Source: Euptelea pleiosperma
Lineage: Eukaryota; Streptophyta; Magnoliopsida; Ranunculales; Eupteleaceae
Reading direction: 5' to 3'
Assembly (NCBI GenBank): GCA_035048495.1
Contig: CM068540.1
Span: forward strand, 4,944,829-5,008,828
Length of the DNA stretch: 64,000 bases
The notes beneath the pieces were generated by a model. The model did not search any database, was not told the origin of the DNA, and saw only the letters and a program-made list of their open reading frames with translations. Shown piece after piece: positions 57,811 to 64,000 of this stretch (position 1 is its first letter; each line of letters begins with the position of its first letter). Made by a program: the position numbers and the translations under genes.

Positions 57811-58620
57811 TTTCATCGTCGTACGTCCTCCAATCCTTGTCCGAAATGGGTTACCGGAAAAAATAAAATAAAATAAAAGAGCTAGCTCCCAATTATAGGA
57901 GCATGCGTCATGCATGCATGCAATGAGTGTTTTTTCTACAAGTCTATCATTCTATTATTAGTATAGATATAGTTTCTACTTTGCCAATAGCCAGCTGCAT
58001 TGTGGGTCCACTATAATGTGTGCCATTGCAAAGCAAGATGGCTTTTTGGAAGAGAAATCCATTCCCAAAGTTGGTATATAATATGTAAAATAACTAGTGG
58101 GTGGCCCGTGCCCATGACACTCCCCGACAAAGCATTTGCCAAAATTGGTTGTCAGTGGCTGAGATCTACCATCCAGTTGGAGTATAAGATCTCAGCCCTT
58201 CTTTATTGAAGCCTACAAGAGGGGTATAAGTGGGGACCACTGTCACTTGTTGTATAGATTACATGAAAAGATTAATAAATTATTTTATTAAATAGCTTGA
58301 CCTTTAAGAATTCAATCCGAGATCCCTTCTTTATAGATGTCAAAGTTATTAAATCCTCGAAATCAAAGTCTTCCTATTTTTAAGAAAAAAAGCCATTTTT
58401 CTTCTCAACATCGATAGCCCTTTTATAGTCTTTTAATCTAGATTGGTTTCTCTTTCAAAAGATTGCGGGGGACTGTTTTTCCACTCCTTTTTTTGGCTCA
58501 TCCACCACTCTAATAATTTTATTCGTTTGATAAAAAATACCCTAAAAAGGCTTTTGTCAAAGAAATATTAAAAAAAAACTTGAGTCGTAGATGAAGCGAA
58601 AAAGGAAGAGAAAAAAGCAC
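57811..58620. other. No gene
   Basis: AT-rich with short runs of A; a (AATAA)n-like stretch near 57,860. Nothing assignable. Confidence 0.4.
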
Positions 58621-58623
58621 TTA

Positions 58624-60813
58624 GGTTGCGTTTGGATAAACTTAAAGCTTATCTTAATTGTTTATCTAATAGCACTTATATGTAAAGTGCTAAAGTTAAG
58701 TTGTTGGTAACCATACAAGAGAACTGCTTCTTTTCTTAAAAAGCATTTCTATGGTGTTTGGTAAAAAAAAAGTGCCTTTTTAGTGGCAAATACTTATTTT
58801 ACCCCTAAAAATAGTCAAATGTACGTGGGGAAATTGTATATGAACCCCATAAAATCTGAAAGCACCCATGATTTAGGAAATATGATGAAAATGTCCTAAT
58901 TTATGAGGGCTTTGGTAAAAGAAGCACCCCATTTTCCCTTCGTCTCTTCCCACTTGGGTTTGTGAGGGTTGAGAGCAACCCTCTCCTTTGACGCTGGCGA
59001 TAATCCTCCCCTTGATGCCGACGACCTCCATCAAGGGTTTGAAAGGGCTCTCCGCCATCTGTACATGTTGACAGACCTCCATCCTTGTTGTACACCTTCA
59101 CCTTCCCCTTCAGAACATTATATTCCAGTTTCACATCCATGAATCTACCACACCCCACATTAACACTAAAATAAATGAATAACATAAAGATCAATGAGCA
59201 TCCACTGTCCATATGTTGCATATTGATAAGATGATGGATGGACCAAAGCCCATATGTTGCATTAGTAAGATGATAGGACTCCGATGAGCTACCATTGGAG
59301 TATAAAACATGTTAGCAAACCAAACAATGCAAAGGTGAACCTGATCTATTGCATTATGGCCTTCTTTGTTCAAGCGTGTCCCTGATCTATTACCTTTCTA
59401 TACTTGGTCTAGACATATGTAAATGAATGTCTTGTGGAACTCAATGGGCCGCTATGCCGTACTTTGAGTACTCATCTGCAAATTCTAATATTACTTATCA
59501 TATGGAATATATAGTATAAAGATGGTCTATACAAAATGTATTTAAGTCTAGTATGTGAATTAAAGAATAACACAGTCTCATATTATAATGATTAACACAA
59601 TCAGTTTTTCATACCGATTTTCAACACAAGTAATGTCTTATGAGATTTTCAGCCTTATCCCCAACTTTCAATACTCCACACCTTTTAAACCATATGCCTA
59701 GAATGCATACATAAACTTATCAAAATTTTGACAGAGTTTCCTCTATTTCTAGAGGAATCGAGGGTACCCGTGACACCTGCTAAAAATCCCTACATTGCGA
59801 ACACCCTAAACACCCTATTGGGTTTGAAACTTGAATTAAATATCCTAAATAAATAAATGAACTGCAACTCTGAAGTGAAACGCATGTACATATGCAAGAA
59901 CAAAAATTGAAGAAAGAACGATAAAATATTTATGTCATATTTTATGTAGAACATAAAATCTCATCCACACACACCAAGTCAATTTTCTAAGAGTTTGTGG
60001 TATCCAATCATAACCATGTTTTGGTTTTTGGGAAGTTCCATTCTGACTTGGAATATTATAAGATAAGATAGTTTGTTGGCAATTTTGTCATCGTAAAGAT
60101 ATATTAGGGATGTAGTAAAAGTGAATTTCCAATCCTTTTGTACACTAAGATAGGAGCACAACTACAAAAACACAAAGGAAGCCATGAAAGAGATGTTTTG
60201 TACATTTGTCTTCTTGTTTGATAGGGCTATGATGTGAATGAAAGTAGACAATGGTGGGGTTTCCATGTAGGAGAAATGTGAGGGAGGTGAATATGGATAG
60301 ATATCTTTAAGTCACCTCTCAAATTTCAAAGTACATTTTCTTGTAAAATGTAGCTAATATACCCTTAAATATAATTAAAATAACATAAATGCGTTAAACA
60401 AGCTAGTTGATTTATTTATTTTTCCTCTTTTGTAGAACTATAGTAGGTTGTAACTAAGCTTTGTTCAATTAAAATTCTCTTTGGTAAGTTCAAGCAGGGT
60501 ACGGGAATAGTATCTTGTCTATATCACACAAATGTTGTAACTAAGCACTAAGTCTCCCCATTATACACTAATGTTGAGTAACCATTATATTGTTATAACA
60601 AATGGTTTAAAATCTTGGTACAAATTTTGTGCTACAATATTGTCCTTAGGGATGCGATTAGGGTTCTCATCTCCACCCTTTTGTTCGAAATGTAGTCTTG
60701 GTATTACAAAAACTTATGGAGGATACGATGGTCATTATAATTTTGGTAAAATGGCTTCCCACAAAAAGCAAAAGTTGGCCTATTACGATTTTTAAACTTA
60801 CCCAAACGCAGCC
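58624..60813. mobile_element. Harbinger-like element, 2.2 kb, TTA target duplication
   Basis: The left end GGTTGCGTTTGGATAAAC and right end TTACCCAAACGCAGCC are inverted with few mismatches. TTA flanks both sides (58,621-58,623 and 60,814-60,816), the classic PIF/Harbinger target. No transposase is present. A minus-strand frame near 59,170-58,900 (MDVKLEYNVLKGKVKVYNKD) could be a captured fragment but is not recognised. Terminal sequences are related to the MITEs at 231 and 62,718. Confidence 0.6.
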
Positions 60814-60879
60814 TTAATTCCAAAGAGTGAGAGGGAAAATATATTGTTTTTCTCATTGGGATATCAAATTCAATTTCTA

Positions 60880-61075
60880 GGCCTGAAAGAATGTCATGTG
60901 ACAACTCTTTCAAGACCACCGACCCATGAATGTTTGGCTCACCCCTGGGTGGACCTATTGACAAAATTAAGTATGATTAGTGATTTCTAGTCGTTCGATC
61001 TGAGACTAAAAATGATCAAATCCTATGGCTAGAAATCATCAATATGGCTGATTTTTGGTGATAAGGCCTTTTGTT
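60880..61075. mobile_element. Fold-back element, diverged
   Basis: CATGTGACAACTCTTTC, GAATGTTTGGCTCACCCCTG and GTGATTTCTAGTCGTTCGAT on the left; CTAGAAATCATCAATATGGC and TGATTTTTGGT on the right. The right outer arm is lost. Confidence 0.6.
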
Positions 61076-61260
61076 CATCATGCTTGCTTTGGGAGGGAAT
61101 GAAAGGTGAAACTTGAGTGGGTCTTCCTGCATGTTAGAGTCGGCCAAGTAGCCCTTGCTTGCCTTGTCCTGTTTATGGTCTTTCTAAGCTTGTAGTGTCG
61201 TTTGGTGTTTGGGCACGATTAATAAAACTCTTACCAAAAAGATAAAAGAAAAGAAACTAT
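61076..61260 (+). mobile_element. Possible LINE 3' end
   Basis: GTGTCGTTTGGTGTTTGGGC is followed by AATAAAACTCTTACCAAAAA, like the tail of plant LINEs. It has no coding part and no clear TSD. Confidence 0.3.
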
Positions 61261-61789
61261 GGTGCATTAATTAATGAACTAAATCAAGCTTCCAATCTTT
61301 TTTTTTTGCTACCTTAATATATGGACTTTTAATAAAGTTTGTTAAGTTTATTTAATCAAAGAAAATAATAAGCAAGGGCAAACATATATGATGGATTTGA
61401 GGTATAATAATCATCGTTGATGGACCTTCCCCATCCCCAAGTATCATGTATCCTTCAAGATTCTTCATTTAGGCCCCATTTGGGAACGAAAAGTAGAAAC
61501 ACTTTTACTTGTTTTAAAAGTTAATCGTAGTAGAAATCATCTATTAGAAGTAAAAGTATGTTTGGAAGGACAACAAGTAACTTATATGATATAGGATAAT
61601 TATGGAAGAAGTGGCAGAATAAGAACATTCAACCCAAAGGTAGTTTGGAAGAGTAGTTTGGAGGGGGCGAATCTATAACTGTGGCACAAAGAGACAAATA
61701 AAAAATTTGAAGTTGTTCACGTAGAATATATGTGTAGTTAATAAGTTGTTGTTTTGAAAACATGGAAGAAATGGCTTGAAAAGTAATTA

Positions 61790-62715
61790 AGTTATTATTG
61801 AAGGTCTATTTTGAAAAATGAAAATAATGGCATGGCAAATTAATTAAATGGTTGGTTATCAAGGGATTGTATTGAAAATAAGAATGATTGCATGAAAATT
61901 AATTAATTATTTAAGTAGGTTTTTTTTTCCAATGACTAATATTTGATTTAACAATGGGTGAGTATGGTGAAGGGGCCAGGCATTTTATGAAATGTTTTTT
62001 TTTTGTAGAATGACATTTAATGAACTAATAGATTGCCTACTAAAATAATATGAAATAATAGGTACCTATACATCTCGATAGGTGCCTAGGATTTTGTTTT
62101 AGTAGGCAACTAATAAGTGCCTCGGTGAATGTCGTGTGCATACTCCCCCATTTTAATGTTAAAATATTAATAGATAAGCAACATCTTAACAATAAAATTG
62201 ACCAAATGTATTAGGATTTTGAAAATATGGCGTGGTAAGTTATTTAGTGACAATGAAGGGCTATATTGAAAATATAATTAATGGCATGGAAAGTAATTAA
62301 GTAGTTTAGTATAACTATTTTTTCATAACTAGTAACTTTTTTTAATGCAAAATATTTGCTTTAATAATGGTAAGTACGGTGAAGGGACATGTAATAAACG
62401 GTCGATTTTGTTAGAAAAGAACTCGAAGCTTTTATGTATAGGTGCCTATATATCCCGATAGGTGCCTATGCTTTTTGTGTTAATATGCCACTAATAAGTA
62501 CCCTGAGAATGTCGTGTGCATATCCAAGTTTCGGCTATAAAATAGTATAAATAAGCAACGTATTAAATAATAAAATAGACCATATATATCAAGATTTTGA
62601 AAATATGTATAAAATAGCATGGTAAGTAATTTAGTGATAATGAAAGAGTTATATTAAAAATATAATAAATACTGTAAAAAGTAATTAGAACTTAGGGTTT
62701 TTAAGTGCCTACATT
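61790..62715. repeat. Three diverged tandem direct repeats, period about 400 bp
   Basis: CTCGATAGGTGCCTAGG..GAATGTCGTGTGCATA at about 62,074-62,143 recurs at about 62,456-62,522. The blocks TTTTGAAAATATG / GGYRTGGTAAGT / TAGTGAYAATGAA recur at about 62,218 and 62,593, and more weakly at 61,800. AT-rich, non-coding. Confidence 0.65.
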
Positions 62716-62717
62716 TC

Positions 62718-63159
62718 GGTGGCGTTTGTTAAAAAATAAGTGTTAAACACTTAGAGCTTAAAGTGATTAAAATAAGTGATGATTGCTTAAAGTGGCTAAA
62801 AGAACAAAAAAATTATTTGATAAAGGTCTTATGTATGAAAACTTAAGAGAAGGGTATAATTGGGATAAAATGTTTATAATGATAGTTTTGTTTTAATTTT
62901 ATAGGGGTTCTTTACATAGGAGGGTGTTATGGGCTTTTCTGAGAAAATAATAAAATCTTTCAAAAAGATGCCAATCACCAAAACCACTTACCGCAATAAG
63001 CCAGCATAACCTCACTTTTTACTTATATCTAAAATTCAGTGATTCAGGTGTTAAGTGCTAAAATTAAGTTGTTTACCAAACACCATTTAATCACCGAAAT
63101 CACTAAATTTCAGTCCATTCAGATTTAAGGTATGAGAATAAGTTTTACCAAACGCCACC
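62718..63159. mobile_element. 442-bp Harbinger-like MITE
   Basis: Ends GGTGGCGTTTG and CAAACGCCACC are perfect inverted repeats. Flanks TTC and TTT may be an eroded 3-bp TSD. The interior matches the MITE starting at 231. Confidence 0.75.
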
Positions 63160-64000
63160 TTTATCTTTTTTGATAGGCAATATGCCTAAGTGAACATTGT
63201 GGGCAACCCAAGTTTGGGCTTAACAATAGTAATAGATGCAAGGATGAAGTGGTCATTTAACTTCTTGAGACGTTAGAAGCTTAAATTTTTAACTTCTGTT
63301 TGTAGTCAATATTTTACTACTAGAATTAAAAAACAAACACAATCTAAACTATCTTTTCAACTTCTTAATTAAGTCAATAAGTTAGTTTTTATGTTCCCAA
63401 GTGCTACTTTAGTAGGTACCCTATAAACTAACTGGACAAGTATAACCTACGATGTATGAACTATTTCCACAACAGTTACTTATCTTGATCTGAAGTTATT
63501 ATTCAGTAAAATTTTGAGTTTCAAGAAAAATGATTCTATGGGGCAATTTATGGCACAGGAGTTTGGAGCTATTGATCGAGGATCATGAACCACAAGGGTT
63601 TGTATGAAAATCTCATGTTTTCAATGTCTAGCCTAGTATTGATGGAAGAACCGGTTCAATGTAGCAACTAGTTCTTAAAAAAAGATTTATTGTCATGTTT
63701 TAAGGCCGAAATCTAAAAGACTGAGGATGTGCACCCCACAGTGGTAAAAAGATAGGACCTAGATTGACCACGGCTAGCCCCATTTTTTGGATTTCAAACA
63801 GCTCCAAGTCCATTAATCCTCCTAAACCTAGTTCAACAAAAATAAATCTAAGCAAATACCCATATATGCTATCTCTAGCTACTATCATAGCTCTTCTTAG
63901 TGAGGTGACTTATAGTTGCCAACGACAAAATTTCTCCAAAATATCCCTAAAATATCTAATATATGTAAATTAAGGGACATTTTGGTCACGTTGAAACCCG
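63160..64000. other. No gene
   Basis: AT-rich sequence with short frames only; no motif or repeat end recognised. Confidence 0.4.

Noticed and set aside
58900..59221. Minus-strand frame of 106 codons in the Harbinger-like element as a gene
   Set aside because: No start context, splice sites or family similarity could be supported; mentioned only as a possible captured fragment.
1..64000. CRISPR array, operon or bacterial contamination
   Set aside because: Direct repeats lack spacer structure, and gene structure, introns and transposon types are all of plant nuclear kind.

Overview
This is a stretch of a flowering-plant nuclear genome. It has spliced genes with GT-AG introns, Ty1/copia elements with an initiator-tRNA-Met primer site, plant L1-type LINEs with a DUF4283-like ORF1, tRNA-derived SINEs, hAT and PIF/Harbinger-like elements, and a PHT1 phosphate transporter. 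The species cannot be named from the sequence. No rRNA, tRNA or CRISPR feature was seen. Only two host genes are recognisable; most of the rest is transposable elements in various states of decay.

Layout. 1-8.1 kb: a small Harbinger-like MITE split by an hAT element (481-1585) and a decayed copia element (1624-7971), the latter itself interrupted. 9.26-24.37 kb, minus strand: the first six coding exons (264 codons) of an exportin-7-like nuclear export receptor. Its third intron is about 11.9 kb and holds three LINE remnants, a chromodomain-like gypsy fragment and an inverted TRIM-like LTR cluster; the gene runs off the left edge. 25.5-31.5 kb: LTR debris, a long inverted repeat, a LINE on the plus strand and a rearranged copia element in PPT-LTR-PBS order. 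33-61 kb: dominated by one fold-back element family of about 300-400 bp whose arms carry a G-box palindrome, with at least 15 whole or partial copies. One copy has a perfect 9-bp target-site duplication. Inside this zone lie a duplicated block of about 1.6 kb (34.97-38.35 kb), a 5.4-kb hAT element with a broken TTF/hAT transposase (40,419-45,829), and a 740-bp element packed with short palindromes (48,549-49,288).

50.2-53.4 kb, plus strand: a PHT1 phosphate transporter whose reading frame is intact except for one internal TAG and a Met-to-Lys change in the family signature. Its probable 5'-UTR intron contains a fold-back copy. 54-64 kb: SINEs, more fold-back pieces, simple repeats, a 2.2-kb Harbinger-like element, diverged direct repeats and a third Harbinger-like MITE.

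The two genes are unrelated in function. The main biological interest is the local expansion of the fold-back family, its G-box cargo next to PHT1, and the order of nested insertions, which can be read from intact target-site duplications. All positions were read by eye, so boundaries without a TSD or splice site are approximate.
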